Assembly (NCBI RefSeq): GCF_001742745.1
Contig: NZ_MJAK01000006.1
Location: 1-64,000 of the forward strand
Source of the DNA: Curtobacterium sp. ER1/6
GTDB lineage: Bacteria > Actinomycetota > Actinomycetes > Actinomycetales > Microbacteriaceae
DNA length: 64,000 nucleotides
Direction of reading: 5' to 3'
The position numbers and the translations under genes are program-made. Shown in pieces: positions 24,101 to 32,182 of this stretch (its first letter is position 1; every line of letters starts with the position of its first letter). The notes beneath the pieces are model-generated. The model was not told the origin of the DNA and made no database searches. It was given only the letters and a program-made list of their open reading frames with translations.

Positions 24101-25541
24101 TCTGTCGCTCGGCCCGACGTTCGGCGAGCACCTGGGTCAGCTCGGCCAGGCGGCGACCGATCGTCTCGCCGTCGGCTCCGATGAGCGCGAGCGCCTCCTG
24201 CCCACCGGTCGGCCGGAGGTGTGGGAGCCAGAGCGTCCACGCCCACGCCGGCACGTGCTGCTGCGCCGTGAGCACGACGAACTGCACCTCGCGCGGGCTC
24301 TGCGTCACCGCGAGCTGCCCGAGCACCCACCGCCCGAGCTCCCGCGGGGACTCCCCGGCCCCGGCGATGCCGAGCACACCGATCTCCGCGAGGGGCACCG
24401 TGACGGGCACCCCGCGGGTCGTGCGCGGTTCGTGCGCCAGTCCGTCCAGGTCGCGGTCGTCGACGACCGTCACGCTCGACGGCAGGTCGCCGGTGCCGAT
24501 CCGCACGTGCAGGTGGTCGCCGTCCGAGGGCCGACGCTCCCACAGCCGCCGCCCGGGGGTCGTCGCGACGACCCGCAGCGACGCGGCGTCGAGCGACGAG
24601 GTCCGCCGCTGGTCCCGCTCGTCGAGCACGGCCTGCTCGATCGCCGCCTCGAGCGCCGCGACCCGTTCCCGGTGCTCGGCGAGCTGCTTGCGGTGGCTCT
24701 TCTTGCCGGTGCGCCGCGAGCTGATGGTCTGGCCGATGACCATCATCGGCGTCATCGCCGCGAAGAGCAGGTAGAACGGCGAGTGGAAGACCGTCGCCAT
24801 CACGATGCCGAACATCGCCGGCACGAACACCATGATCCACGGGATGGCCGAGCGCTGCGGGGCGACCGGCGGCTTCGGGATCCGGAAGTCCGTCTTCAGG
24901 AACGGCGGGAGCAGCCGTGGCGGCCGGTTGAAGTCGAGCTGCCCGGAGTCCGGCGGCCGGAGCAGCATCCGGTCGACCACCTCGACCGGGCGCACGCTGA
25001 GCACCGTGTCGCCGAACCGCACCAGGGCCCCGGGCGGCCAGGCGGTCCACGCGTCGGTGACGGGCTCGTCCTCGAGCGCCGGCACCGGCTCGTCCGCCGG
25101 GCGCGCACCGTCGTCCTCGGCCGGGGCGAGGCGGACCGTCACCGACCCGTCGAACGCGGTGCGTGCCTCCAGGCCGGGTCGTCCGTCGGCGTCGGCTCCG
25201 ACCGCGGCCGCACCGTCGTCGGCCAGCGCGATCCGGACCGTGCCCGGCGACAGCCGGCGCACGCGGCCGGCGTCGACCCCGCCCACCACGAGCAGGTGCA
25301 CGACACCGTGCTCGGGCTCCGGGCGCACCGCGCCGCCCACGTGCAGGACCGCGCCGTCGACCAGTCCGCTGCGCTCGAACGGGACGTCCCCGTCCGGCGC
25401 GTCGGCGGGCATCGGCGCACCGCCGGTCCGGCGGACGAGCGCGTCGACCACGCTCCGCATGGGCGTCCGCCCCGCGGCGTCGACGAGGACGTCCGAGGTG
25501 TCACCCGTGCCGTCGTCGACGACGGTGACGACGACCCGCAT
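21111..25541 (-). CDS. Type VII secretion FHA/FtsK-family ATPase (EssC/EccC-like)
   Basis: A 1476-residue membrane ATPase, the motor of WXG100 (ESX/Ess-type) secretion. The first about 230 residues are two beta-rich modules resembling the degenerate FHA domains of EssC (RRLSPGTVRIALADDG, GALVRFGDTVLSVRPVEVVD). Two spans follow at about 250-290 (IPWIMVFVPAMFGIVMATV, FYLLFAAMTPMMVIG). Three FtsK-like P-loop domains follow: the first is intact (Walker A GTTGSGKS near residue 650, Walker B LVLVIDEF near 755), the second and third are degenerate with Arg for the Walker Lys (GAPGSGRS near 990; GPSRSGRS near 1285) and altered Walker B (LVLIDRW, LVLVVDDG). This is the pattern in EssC/EccC, where only the first domain is the strong catalytic unit. 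ATG 25541 overlaps the stop of the preceding gene by one base. Confidence 0.92.
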   Translation of the reverse strand: MRVVVTVVDDGTGDTSDVLVDAAGRTPMRSVVDALVRRTGGAPMPADAPDGDVPFERSGLVDGAVLHVGGAVRPEPEHGVVHLLVVGGVDAGRVRRLSPGTVRIALADDGAAAVGADADGRPGLEARTAFDGSVTVRLAPAEDDGARPADEPVPALEDEPVTDAWTAWPPGALVRFGDTVLSVRPVEVVDRMLLRPPDSGQLDFNRPPRLLPPFLKTDFRIPKPPVAPQRSAIPWIMVFVPAMFGIVMATVFHSPFYLLFAAMTPMMVIGQTISSRRTGKKSHRKQLAEHRERVAALEAAIEQAVLDERDQRRTSSLDAASLRVVATTPGRRLWERRPSDGDHLHVRIGTGDLPSSVTVVDDRDLDGLAHEPRTTRGVPVTVPLAEIGVLGIAGAGESPRELGRWVLGQLAVTQSPREVQFVVLTAQQHVPAWAWTLWLPHLRPTGGQEALALIGADGETIGRRLAELTQVLAERRAERQKNGLNRSRFSPEIVVVLDGARRLRAMPGVVGLLRDGPACGIRLVCIDEEEWQLPEECVATVAHRSPTQLVLRRQLAAPVELVLADRVGDDWFDDVARGTSPLRDTSGSDGDGLVPDAARLLDVVDLPQPDGATVAERWAGSGTSTAAVVGVGIDGAFELDLVKDGPHGLVAGTTGSGKSEFLQTLVASLALRNRPDRMTFVLVDYKGGAAFSVASDLPHTVGLVTDLDQHLVERALRSLRAELTRREHILAASGAKDIEDHEAHLARGGAGEQMPRLVLVIDEFAAMVTELPDFVTGLIGIAQRGRSLGVHLILATQRPGGVVGPDIRANTNLRVALRMTDSGESTDVIDVADAARIPKSVPGRAYARLGHSSVVPFQSARVGGRWAGEEDPATGLPFVRVLDWRDFATAPPTRPSRSDSATAATDLSVLVQAMGDARDRLGIGRVHSPWLPPLPELLPLAEVASAAVGTRRAAASSEEGLRFAVGLEDLPDTQEQRAAEVDLTRFTHQFVVGAPGSGRSSALRSLAASAARAVPSSDLHLYAIDCGNGALASLQQLPHCGAVVQRTQVERATRLIDRLTRETARRHDLIAAASAADITEQRLLAPEGERLPHVLVLIDRWENFTTSLGEVDGGALTDAVQSMLRDGAAAGIHVVVSGDRSLLASRMSTLTDDKVVLRLTDRLDYSLAGINHRKLPASIPPGRGFRAESGNEVHFATLGTDVSGQGQTTAVRNLAEELRAASPVPPSPRPFRVDAMPKDLDLDAALALSSAPEPQPMVAVTGVGGDDMELQTVDLSTGGGTFVVAGPSRSGRSTMLAAMARSLLVGGTSLVVLAPRPGPVRDLEGLPGVRAVFSGDDVTQEQLEPVLAADGTPLVLVVDDGELLIDCSAARWLRDWGRAAVDNRQGMLLGGNTTGLAAGFGGWQVDAKKNRRGALLSPQDTLAGDLIGVRIARSSISSRIVPGAAFVHLGTGLASTLQVPMVPAGTRAGSESVALV

Positions 25542-26461
25542 CAGGCCTCCGCCGGCACGTCGTCGCGCTGCGTCGTGTCGGCTCCCGCGGCCGGGTCGAC
25601 CGGGACCGACCGGCCGAGGCCGGCCCACTGCAGCGTGCCGAGGACGTCGGAGACGTGCGTGCCGTCGCGTCGCGCCTCGATCGTCCAGCGGGCGAGCGGG
25701 TGCGGGGCCACCGCGATGCAGGCCCACCGGCCGCCCGGCCGTTCGAGCAGTCGGGCGAGTTCCCGGCCGTCCTCGCCGGAGGGCACCCGCGACACGACCA
25801 GGAGGCCCGGGGTCGCGTCCGCCGTGACCGCCGCGATCGCATCGCGCACCGACACCGCCGTGCCCGTCCGGGTGCCCGTTCCGACGCCGAGCACGGTGGT
25901 GCCGACCGCCCAGGGGGCGGTCTGCAGCTGCTCGACCAGGCGGACCAGCAGGGCCTCGCGGGCGGCCGGTTCACCACGGAGGGCGAGGATCCCACCCACG
26001 CGGCGCAGGTCGACCAGCACGGTGTCGTCCCGGTCCGTGCCGAACGACACGACCGTCGCGAACTCGACCGGCGCGCCGCCCGCGAGCGGCACCGCCTGGA
26101 GCGCCCACGTCGGGGCGGACCACGTGCGCCCGTCGGGCGTCGCCGTCCACGGCGCGGGCGGGGCGATCGTCGGCGAGGCGACGTCGATGCGGACGGTGGT
26201 CCCGATCGTGATGCGCACCGCGCCCGGGAACAGCACGTTCGCGGCGGCGCACGATGCGTCCACCGCGCGCAGGACCCGGTCGACCGCCCACGCGGCCGCG
26301 GGGTCGCGACGCACCTGGTCGGCCCAGGCCAGGGCGTCCGTCGAGGTCCGGCGGCGGAGCGCGACGATCGTCGGGACCACGAGGGCCAGGGTGGCGAGGA
26401 GCACCACGACCGACATGGTCACCAGCAGGTGCGACTCCGGCGTCAGGAAGGACCAGGTCAT
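25541..26461 (-). CDS. Type VII locus accessory membrane protein (306 aa), unrecognised
   Basis: A 306-residue protein with one N-terminal span (SHLLVTMSVVVLLATLALVV) followed by a basic RRR and a soluble domain of alternating strands and helices; the last 40 residues are acidic. It is not recognisable as EccB, EccD, EccE, EssA or EssB. It overlaps the gene before it by four bases (ATGA) and the ATPase gene after it by one base, so translation is coupled and a role in the same secretion complex is very likely. The specific role is unknown. Confidence 0.75.
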   Translation of the reverse strand: MTWSFLTPESHLLVTMSVVVLLATLALVVPTIVALRRRTSTDALAWADQVRRDPAAAWAVDRVLRAVDASCAAANVLFPGAVRITIGTTVRIDVASPTIAPPAPWTATPDGRTWSAPTWALQAVPLAGGAPVEFATVVSFGTDRDDTVLVDLRRVGGILALRGEPAAREALLVRLVEQLQTAPWAVGTTVLGVGTGTRTGTAVSVRDAIAAVTADATPGLLVVSRVPSGEDGRELARLLERPGGRWACIAVAPHPLARWTIEARRDGTHVSDVLGTLQWAGLGRSVPVDPAAGADTTQRDDVPAEA

Positions 26462-27186
26462 GCGCGCGCCTCGGCGATCTCGGTGATCCGGCGCTCGAGC
26501 GGGGTCGGCTCGGCACCGGGGACGTCCGTCCAGCGGAAGGTGGTCATCACGGCGTCGAACAGCATCACCAGGGCGTCGGTGAGCCGGTCGGCTGCCTCCG
26601 GGTCCTCCGGGTCCGTCCGGCTGATCGCCGAGAAGGACATGAGCACCCAGCGTCCGGGACGGTGGGGGACCGGGATCGTGTAGGTCACCTGGCGGTCGTC
26701 GACGACGGGCAGGTCGTCACCGATGCCGGGCATCTCGGTCGCGACGTCGGCGCGGCGGACGGTCTGCTCGGTGCGGGCCGCGATCCCGCCGTCGACCTCG
26801 CGCAGGCCCGTGTCGTCGGGGTCGCGCCGGGTCGGCAGGGCGTCGGCGAGCAGCTGGGCGATGACCTGCTCGGGCGCCTCCTCGCTCTCGTCGTCGACCT
26901 CGGACTCGATGATCGACACCGGCGGGGTGTACCCGTCGACCGGCTGGACCGGCATGTAGACGGCGGTCGCGCCGCTGTCGCCGGCCTCGACGACCGCGGA
27001 CGTCAGGCGCTTGCGCATCTCCTGCCGGAGCGGCTCGGCCCGGTCGCGCGGCAGGTCGTCCGGCAGGGCGCGGGCGATCACGGCCCGGACGGTCTCGCCG
27101 AGCTCGGCGCGCTGGTCCTCGCCGGCGGGCAGGCGTGCCCACCCCGGCGGGACGACGACCAGGAACGATGCGGTGGGTCCGGTCAT
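26458..27186 (-). CDS. Type VII locus accessory soluble protein (242 aa), unrecognised
   Basis: A 242-residue protein with no signal peptide or membrane span: MTGPTASFLVVVPPGWARLP, an acidic middle SEVDDESEEAPEQVIAQLL and a beta-rich end QVTYTIPVPHRPGRWVLMSF. The length and a mixed alpha/beta pattern are loosely like cytosolic chaperones of type VII substrates (EspG class), but I see no motif that would confirm this. It overlaps neighbours on both sides by four bases, so it belongs to the ATPase operon. Confidence 0.7.
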   Translation of the reverse strand: MTGPTASFLVVVPPGWARLPAGEDQRAELGETVRAVIARALPDDLPRDRAEPLRQEMRKRLTSAVVEAGDSGATAVYMPVQPVDGYTPPVSIIESEVDDESEEAPEQVIAQLLADALPTRRDPDDTGLREVDGGIAARTEQTVRRADVATEMPGIGDDLPVVDDRQVTYTIPVPHRPGRWVLMSFSAISRTDPEDPEAADRLTDALVMLFDAVMTTFRWTDVPGAEPTPLERRITEIAEARA

Positions 27187-27770
27187 GCGTGCACCTCGTT
27201 CTCGACGGCTGCCAGGAGTTCGACGACGACCGGTGCGAACACCGGGACGAGCGCCAGGTCGGTCGTCCGCCACCGCACGTGGGTGTCGACCCCGTCCGCG
27301 CGACGCACGGCGGTGACCGTGGACCAGATCGCCCCGGCGTCGTCGAGGTCGTAGCGGATCACGACGGGCCCCTCGCCGCCGACGTGCTCCGGCAGCTCGT
27401 CCACCGACGGGGGCTCGACCGGCAGGCCGCCGGTCGCCCCGGCCAGGTCGAGGAGCTCGGCGGTGCCGCCCTCGGACGGTCCGACGGTCACGACGACCGG
27501 CAGCGGCCAGTTGCCGGGCACCACGAGCGAGGCGACCAGGCGCTGCCCCGGGCCGAGCGCCGCACGGTGCTCCAGCAGCGTCGCGAGGGCACCCGGCCCG
27601 TCGAGCTCCGCGCCGGACGGCCGTCCGTCCTCGCGGTCCAGCCGTGCCACGGCGTCGAAGAGGTCGAGCGTCTCGGCCCGCCAGGCCGGGTCGGCCTCGT
27701 CCGGGTGCGGGACGAGGAGCCAGGTGGCGCCGTCGGTGGTGATGCTCGACGAGACGGTGGCGGTCGTCAT
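27183..27770 (-). CDS. Type VII locus accessory soluble protein (195 aa), unrecognised
   Basis: A 195-residue soluble protein with GGAGG before ATG 27770. It has strands such as GATWLLVPHPDEADPAW, LVASLVVPGNWPLPVVVTVG and GPVVIRYDLDDAGAIWSTVT, ending in a hydrophobic helix LVPVFAPVVVELLAAVENEV. No known domain is evident. It overlaps the next gene by four bases and starts 18 bases after the large substrate-like gene, tying the substrate module to the machinery genes. Confidence 0.7.
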   Translation of the reverse strand: MTTATVSSSITTDGATWLLVPHPDEADPAWRAETLDLFDAVARLDREDGRPSGAELDGPGALATLLEHRAALGPGQRLVASLVVPGNWPLPVVVTVGPSEGGTAELLDLAGATGGLPVEPPSVDELPEHVGGEGPVVIRYDLDDAGAIWSTVTAVRRADGVDTHVRWRTTDLALVPVFAPVVVELLAAVENEVHA

Positions 27771-27788
27771 GGTGGTCCTCCGGTCGGT

Positions 27789-29363
27789 TCAGCGCTGCGC
27801 GGCGGGCACGGTCGGCAGGTCGGTGACCGGGTGCTTGTGCTCGGCCACCCAGTCCGACCACGGGCGGGACTGGTCCGCACCGATGCCGATCGGACCGATC
27901 ACCAGGCCGGCGATCGCGTTGCCCTTGCCCCAGGCGCTCATGAAGCCGTTCGCGCCGGCGTGGTACCACGGCGCCGCGGTGACACCCGACCGGAGCCGGT
28001 TCAGCTTCTCGAAGTCATGCAAGCGGTCGCGGGTGAACTGGAAGTCGACACCACCCAAACGCTCGCCCCAGTCCTTGAGACCACCACGGGTACCGACCTC
28101 GGTCCAGAACTGCTTCTTCACGAGCTTCGCGTCGTTGGCGATCACCTTGTGGATCTTCGTGACGTTCCACCAGTTCGGGTTGTCGGCGAACTTCGCCGCG
28201 AACGACGCCTCGGTCCCGATCCACTCCACGTCGACGGCGTCACGACGACCTCGGGCCCGTTCGAGTGCCCTCGTCGCCTTGCTGATCTGTGCCTGCAGCC
28301 CGTCGAGCTGCTTCGTGATCGTCTGCGTCTGCGCCGACGACATCGGCTGGTGCAGCCGCCGGTCGAGGCTCGCGCGGTCCCGCTTCAGCGCCTGCAGCTG
28401 GTCCTTCCGGACGCCGACGGCCTCGTGCGCCTTCTTGCTCGCCCCGGCGAACTTCGAGGTCATCGCACCCTTGGTGGCCTTGATCCCGTTGCTCACCGCG
28501 GTCGAGGTGACCTTCGTGATCGCGGTCCCGAGCCCGAGCGTCAGGACGCCGACGACGGCCATCACGAGGTCGAAGACGTTGCCCTCGCCCATGGCGAACG
28601 TGGCCGCCTGCGCGATCAGGGTCATCCCCGCGGAGATCGCCCCGAGGATCGCCCCGATGCCGAGGCCCGGGATGAGGAACGCGAACACCGCCAGGACGAT
28701 CCCGATGATCGTCAGGATCTTGATGAGCATGTGGATGAACTTGTACCAACCGGAGTCGTGCAGCCCGTCACCCCAGGCACCGCGCATGGTGCTCGCGGCC
28801 CGCTGACCCGCCGAGGTCAGCTGGTCGCGGGCGTCCTGCAGCTTCCGCTTCGCCGCCGCGACCGCACCCTCGGCACCGGAGATCCGCTCGGCGCGCTTCT
28901 GGCTGTCCGAGGTGTCCTCGGGGGTCGGCTCCGTGCCGGCCTGCTCCGCCGCGGCGACCGGGTCGGCCAGCCCCTGCGCCGAACCGAGGTCGCCCTTCGC
29001 GGCGATCGCGTCCTGCAGTGCCTGCCACGAGGTGCCCATCACGGTGCCCGCCGACCGGTCGGCCTCGTCACCGACCGCGTTCGCGAACCCCTGCAGCGCC
29101 TCGCCGGCGGCCCGGTAGCGTCCGGTCATCTGCTTCAGGGAGCCCGACACGTCCTTCGCCCGCTTGCGGATGCCGTCGACGGACTCGCCCTTGCCGACGC
29201 CCTCGTCGCCGCTGCCGACCTTGTCGAGCGTGGCGGCCGTGGTCTCCATCTGCTCCGCCATGTCGCGGTAGAAGGCCGCGAGCTCGAGCACCTTCGCGGG
29301 CTGCGTCGTGATCGGGTCGCCGGCCTCGTCGAGCGCGGCCCAGTCGCCTGCGCGGCCCGCCAT
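27789..29363 (-). CDS. Putative type VII-secreted membrane-spanning protein, copy A
   Basis: A 524-residue protein. The N-terminal 200 residues are helical and coiled, matching putative T7SS signal domains (DWAALDEAGDPITTQPAKVL, GKGESVDGIRKRAKDVSGSL, MTGRYRAAGEALQGFANAV). QRAASTMRGAWGDGLHD leads to a hydrophobic hairpin cluster at about 210-290 (ILTIIGIVLAVFAFLIPGLG, GAILGAISAGMTLIAQAATF, FDLVMAVVGVLTLGLG). A long coiled segment follows, then a C-terminal domain with NPNWWNVTK and RPWSDWVAEHKHPVTDLP. It is a paralogue of the gene at 30318, similar over the first 300 residues and around PNWW but different at the end. It overlaps the small partner gene upstream by one base. It resembles no toxin I know. 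Confidence 0.75.
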   Translation of the reverse strand: MAGRAGDWAALDEAGDPITTQPAKVLELAAFYRDMAEQMETTAATLDKVGSGDEGVGKGESVDGIRKRAKDVSGSLKQMTGRYRAAGEALQGFANAVGDEADRSAGTVMGTSWQALQDAIAAKGDLGSAQGLADPVAAAEQAGTEPTPEDTSDSQKRAERISGAEGAVAAAKRKLQDARDQLTSAGQRAASTMRGAWGDGLHDSGWYKFIHMLIKILTIIGIVLAVFAFLIPGLGIGAILGAISAGMTLIAQAATFAMGEGNVFDLVMAVVGVLTLGLGTAITKVTSTAVSNGIKATKGAMTSKFAGASKKAHEAVGVRKDQLQALKRDRASLDRRLHQPMSSAQTQTITKQLDGLQAQISKATRALERARGRRDAVDVEWIGTEASFAAKFADNPNWWNVTKIHKVIANDAKLVKKQFWTEVGTRGGLKDWGERLGGVDFQFTRDRLHDFEKLNRLRSGVTAAPWYHAGANGFMSAWGKGNAIAGLVIGPIGIGADQSRPWSDWVAEHKHPVTDLPTVPAAQR

Positions 29364-29656
29364 CAGGCCGTCTCCTCGTGCGACTGCAGGCCGTCCTTCA
29401 GCTGCTGCTGCAGGTCGGTCCAGGTCTCGATCGAGTTCTGCAGGTTCTTGTCGAGCTTGTCGACGTTCTTGCGGATCTTCTCGCGGTGGAGCTTCCAGTC
29501 GCCGCTGAAGTCCGAGAAGGCGTCCTGCAGGTGGGACTCGCCGAAGACGCCGTGGTACTGGCCGTCGTCGGACTTCTGGTGTTCGAGCTCGTCGTTGATG
29601 GCGTGCACCTTCGCAGCGCTGTCGCTGAGCTCCTGGCTGATCACGAGGTCAGGCAC
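29363..29656 (-). CDS. Small helical WXG100-like partner, copy A (97 aa)
   Basis: A 97-residue all-helical protein starting at GTG 29656 after GGAGG. MPDLVISQELSDSAAKVHAI, NDELEHQKSDDGQYHGVFG and a conserved core DFSGDWKLHREKIRKNVDKL define it; the paralogue at 31757 shares DELEHQKSDD and DFSGDWK-HR-K. It has the size of ESX proteins and a W followed two residues earlier by G (SGDW) rather than a WXG turn. Stop and start with the large substrate gene overlap (TGATG), so it is likely its co-secreted partner or chaperone. Confidence 0.75.
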   Translation of the reverse strand: MPDLVISQELSDSAAKVHAINDELEHQKSDDGQYHGVFGESHLQDAFSDFSGDWKLHREKIRKNVDKLDKNLQNSIETWTDLQQQLKDGLQSHEETA

Positions 29657-29743
29657 GGGTACCTCCGGGGGAGACGGGGATCGGGAACGGGAACGCCCCG
29701 GTCGACGTCGCTGACGGGAGCGTCGACCGGGGCGCAGGACGCG

Positions 29744-30037
29744 CTACTTGATGGCGTTCGCGAGTTCCTGGTCGGTCTGCTGCAGCGCCTCGGCCGCCTT
29801 GTTCAGGTACATCGACATGCCCTCGAGCCCCTCGATGGTCTTCGTCGCACCGTCGTTGAACTCCTGGTACGAGCTCCCGAACGCCACCGACGACTGGTCG
29901 GTCACGTAGCCACCGGAGATGAGCGAGTCCACCAGGGCCTTCAGCTCACGCAGCTTCGAGGTGATGTCCTGCTCACCGTTCACGAGTCGGGTCGCGGCGT
30001 CCTGCATCTCGCCGTAGGTCACGTTCAAGTTGGGCAT
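29744..30037 (-). CDS. WXG100-family protein, copy A
   Basis: A 97-residue ESAT-6-like helical hairpin protein: MPNLNVTYGEMQDAATRLVN, a first helix to ALVDSLISGG, the turn YVTDQSSVAFGSSYQEF, and a second helix NDGATKTIEGLEGMSMYLNK. The WXG turn is degenerate (AFG), as in many actinobacterial SAGE proteins. It is likely an exported component of the type VII system. Its protein sequence is identical to the copy at 32183, with about 17 silent base changes. AGGAG precedes the ATG. Confidence 0.9.
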   Translation of the reverse strand: MPNLNVTYGEMQDAATRLVNGEQDITSKLRELKALVDSLISGGYVTDQSSVAFGSSYQEFNDGATKTIEGLEGMSMYLNKAAEALQQTDQELANAIK

Positions 30038-30260
30038 GGCCTGCTCCTGTCGTTCGTCGCGCCCCCCGGTCGAGGGACACCCGGAACGTTATTCCAGAGC
30101 GGAACGATCTCGGGGGGTACATTTCTCGACGCGGTCCAGTCAGAGGTCTGCACACTGATGTGCACATTCCAGAACATCGGCGGCGCAGTGCGGCCGATGC
30201 CGAGCGGTATTCACATGACACTGCGCCGGGGAGACCGACGGGTATCGGCGTGTCGTGGTG

Positions 30261-30303
30261 CGGGAACCGGCCCGGTGTCCCCCGGAAGACGGACCGGTTC
30301 CCG
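30261..30303 (-). terminator. Hairpin between the two type VII modules
   Basis: CGGGAACCGG (30261-30270) pairs perfectly with CCGGTTCCCG (30294-30303) 15 bases past the stop of the 479-residue gene, so the two modules probably form separate transcripts. The rest of the 280-base gap (30038-30317) holds an AT-richer patch (GGAATAACG at about 30085-30093, minus strand) that may contain the promoter of the second module. Confidence 0.55.
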
Positions 30304-30317
30304 GACGCACACGGCGC

Positions 30318-31757
30318 TCACGGCGTGGTGAGCGCTCCCGTCGCGTCCTTGTAGCCCGGCACGCGCTCCTGGTCCGTGCCCCACCCGGTCGGCTTGATGC
30401 CCTGCCCGTAGGCGAAGGTGTTCGCCCAGCTGGCAATGACGCGCCCGCCGGACGCCCAGGAGTGCCACGTCGGCGACGCGGCGATCGCGACGCCGTACTT
30501 CGACCACATCTCCTTCTGCATCTTCGTCATCTCGATCTGCCGGTCGACGCTGAGCAGCCGTTCCCACTGCCAGCCCTTGCCGCCCTTGCCGAAGACGTCG
30601 GCGATCTTCGCCTTGTCCTCGTTCCACAGGGCCTTGCCCGGGTGCCACCAGTTCGGCTTTTCCTTGAAGCCGTCGACCACGTTCTTCGTCCTGGCCAGGT
30701 CGAGCCTGCCCTCGGCCGCCGTGATGTCCTTCTTGATCGTCGCCAGGCTCTCGCGCGCGTTCTTGAAGGCGGAGAAGTCCTTCGCGCCGAGCGCCTCGTC
30801 GATCTTCAGGTCGCGAGCACGCTGCAGCCCCTGGAGCTTGGACAGGGTGTCCTTCTGCAGGCCGACCGTGCCCTTCGCCAGGCCGGCCGTCTTGAGCGTC
30901 GACACCGCCTTCGTCAGGGCCCCGCCGACCCCGACCAGCACGAGCCCCACCGCCGAGGTGATGACGTCGAGCCACGAGCCCTCGCCCATCGCCGCGAGCG
31001 TGATGTTCGCGACGAGGGTCACCGACGCCGCGACGGCCGCCATGAAGGTCAGGATCCCGACCCCGGGGATGAGGATCGCGAGCGCCGCGAGAGCGATGCC
31101 GATGTACGTGAAGATCTTGACGAGGATCTTCAGCAGCTTCGAGAAGAACGCCTTGATCTTGTCGCCGAGGGTGTCGTGCAGGCCGTCGTCCCAGGCCGCA
31201 CGGATGGTCGACGCCGCCTGGCGCCCGGCACCGTTCAGGGTGTCGACGGCCCGTCGGAGCTTCGCGGTCGCGGCGTCGGCTCCCGCGCGGGCGTCGTCCG
31301 TCGCGCGGTGCTTCGCGTCGACGGCCCCCTGCTCATCGGCGGTCAACGGCGGGGCGTCCTGCGCCCGACCCTGCGACGGGTCCGCCATGCTCGCGGCGCG
31401 CGATCCCGCTGCCGATGCGTCCTCCGCCTCGCGCAGCGCCGCCGCCGACTCGTCGAGTGCGGTCTCGAGCGACGGCAGGTACCCGGTCAGGGCGTCTCGG
31501 ACGGCGTCGTAGCGGCCGGACATCTTCTGCAGCGAGGACGCGACCTCGCCGCTCTTCTTCCGGACCGCGTCGGCGGACTCGCCCTTGAACTGCGACTGGT
31601 CGCCCTCGCCGATGCGCTTCAGCACGTCGGCCTCGCTCCGGATCTCGTCCGCGATCGACCGGTAGTAGTCGACGAGCTCGTGCACGACCTGCGTGTCGGC
31701 GACGATCGGGTCCGAGGCCTCGCCGACGAGCGCCCAGTTCCCTCCGCGGGCGGGCAT
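30318..31757 (-). CDS. Putative type VII-secreted membrane-spanning protein, copy B
   Basis: A 479-residue paralogue of the protein at 27789 with the same order: helical signal-like domain (NWALVGEASDPIVADTQVVH, FKGESADAVRKKSGEVASSL, MSGRYDAVRDALTGYL), QAASTIRAAWDDGLHD, a hydrophobic cluster at about 205-285 (ILVKIFTYIGIALAALAILI, GILTFMAAVAASVTLVANIT, LDVITSAVGLVLVGVGG), a coiled middle and a C-terminal part containing EKPNWWHPGK and WASGGRVIASWANTFAYGQG. The final 100 residues differ from copy A, as expected if the ends carry different activities. Starts at ATG 31757, overlapping its partner's stop. Confidence 0.75.
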   Translation of the reverse strand: MPARGGNWALVGEASDPIVADTQVVHELVDYYRSIADEIRSEADVLKRIGEGDQSQFKGESADAVRKKSGEVASSLQKMSGRYDAVRDALTGYLPSLETALDESAAALREAEDASAAGSRAASMADPSQGRAQDAPPLTADEQGAVDAKHRATDDARAGADAATAKLRRAVDTLNGAGRQAASTIRAAWDDGLHDTLGDKIKAFFSKLLKILVKIFTYIGIALAALAILIPGVGILTFMAAVAASVTLVANITLAAMGEGSWLDVITSAVGLVLVGVGGALTKAVSTLKTAGLAKGTVGLQKDTLSKLQGLQRARDLKIDEALGAKDFSAFKNARESLATIKKDITAAEGRLDLARTKNVVDGFKEKPNWWHPGKALWNEDKAKIADVFGKGGKGWQWERLLSVDRQIEMTKMQKEMWSKYGVAIAASPTWHSWASGGRVIASWANTFAYGQGIKPTGWGTDQERVPGYKDATGALTTP

Positions 31758-32068
31758 CAGGCGGCCGCCCCGTCGGTCGGGTGCGACTCGGTCGTGAGCT
31801 TGTCGTACAGGTCCTGCTCGAGGGCCGACCAGTGCTCGACGGACTTCTGCATCTTGTCGTGCAGGTCCTTCACGGCGCCCTTCATCTTGTTGCGGTGGAT
31901 CTTCCAGTCGCCGGAGAAGTCGTGCATCGCCTTCTGCACGTCGTGCTGCCCGTAGACCTCGGTCAGGGCGCGGTCGTCCGACTTCTGGTGCTCGAGCTCG
32001 TCCGAGATGTGCTGCAACTTGGTGGCCGAGTCCTCGAGGACGGCCTTGGTGATGATGAGGTCTGCCAT
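31757..32068 (-). CDS. Small helical WXG100-like partner, copy B (103 aa)
   Basis: A 103-residue helical protein, paralogue of 29363: MADLIITKAVLEDSATKLQH, ISDELEHQKSDDRALTEVYG, DFSGDWKIHRNKMKGAVKDL and HWSALEQDLYDKLTT. It is followed with one-base overlap by its large partner, so the pair is kept together in both modules. Probably a co-secreted partner or a dedicated chaperone. GGGAGC precedes ATG 32068. Confidence 0.75.
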   Translation of the reverse strand: MADLIITKAVLEDSATKLQHISDELEHQKSDDRALTEVYGQHDVQKAMHDFSGDWKIHRNKMKGAVKDLHDKMQKSVEHWSALEQDLYDKLTTESHPTDGAAA

Positions 32069-32182
32069 GGGTGCTCCCGATCGCTGCCCGTCCGGTGGTC
32101 CGGTGGAAGGTGGGACGGGCGGCCCGCGAGGGGGCCGCCCGTCGTCCGGAGCGGTCGGGGACCGACCGCCCGGTGTCCCGCG

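Noticed and set aside
22143..26486. Very long plus-strand open frame (about 1447 codons) opposite the type VII ATPase
   Set aside because: It is antisense to a gene with clear domains, is Arg/Asp/Gly/His rich without protein character, and arises from high third-position GC.
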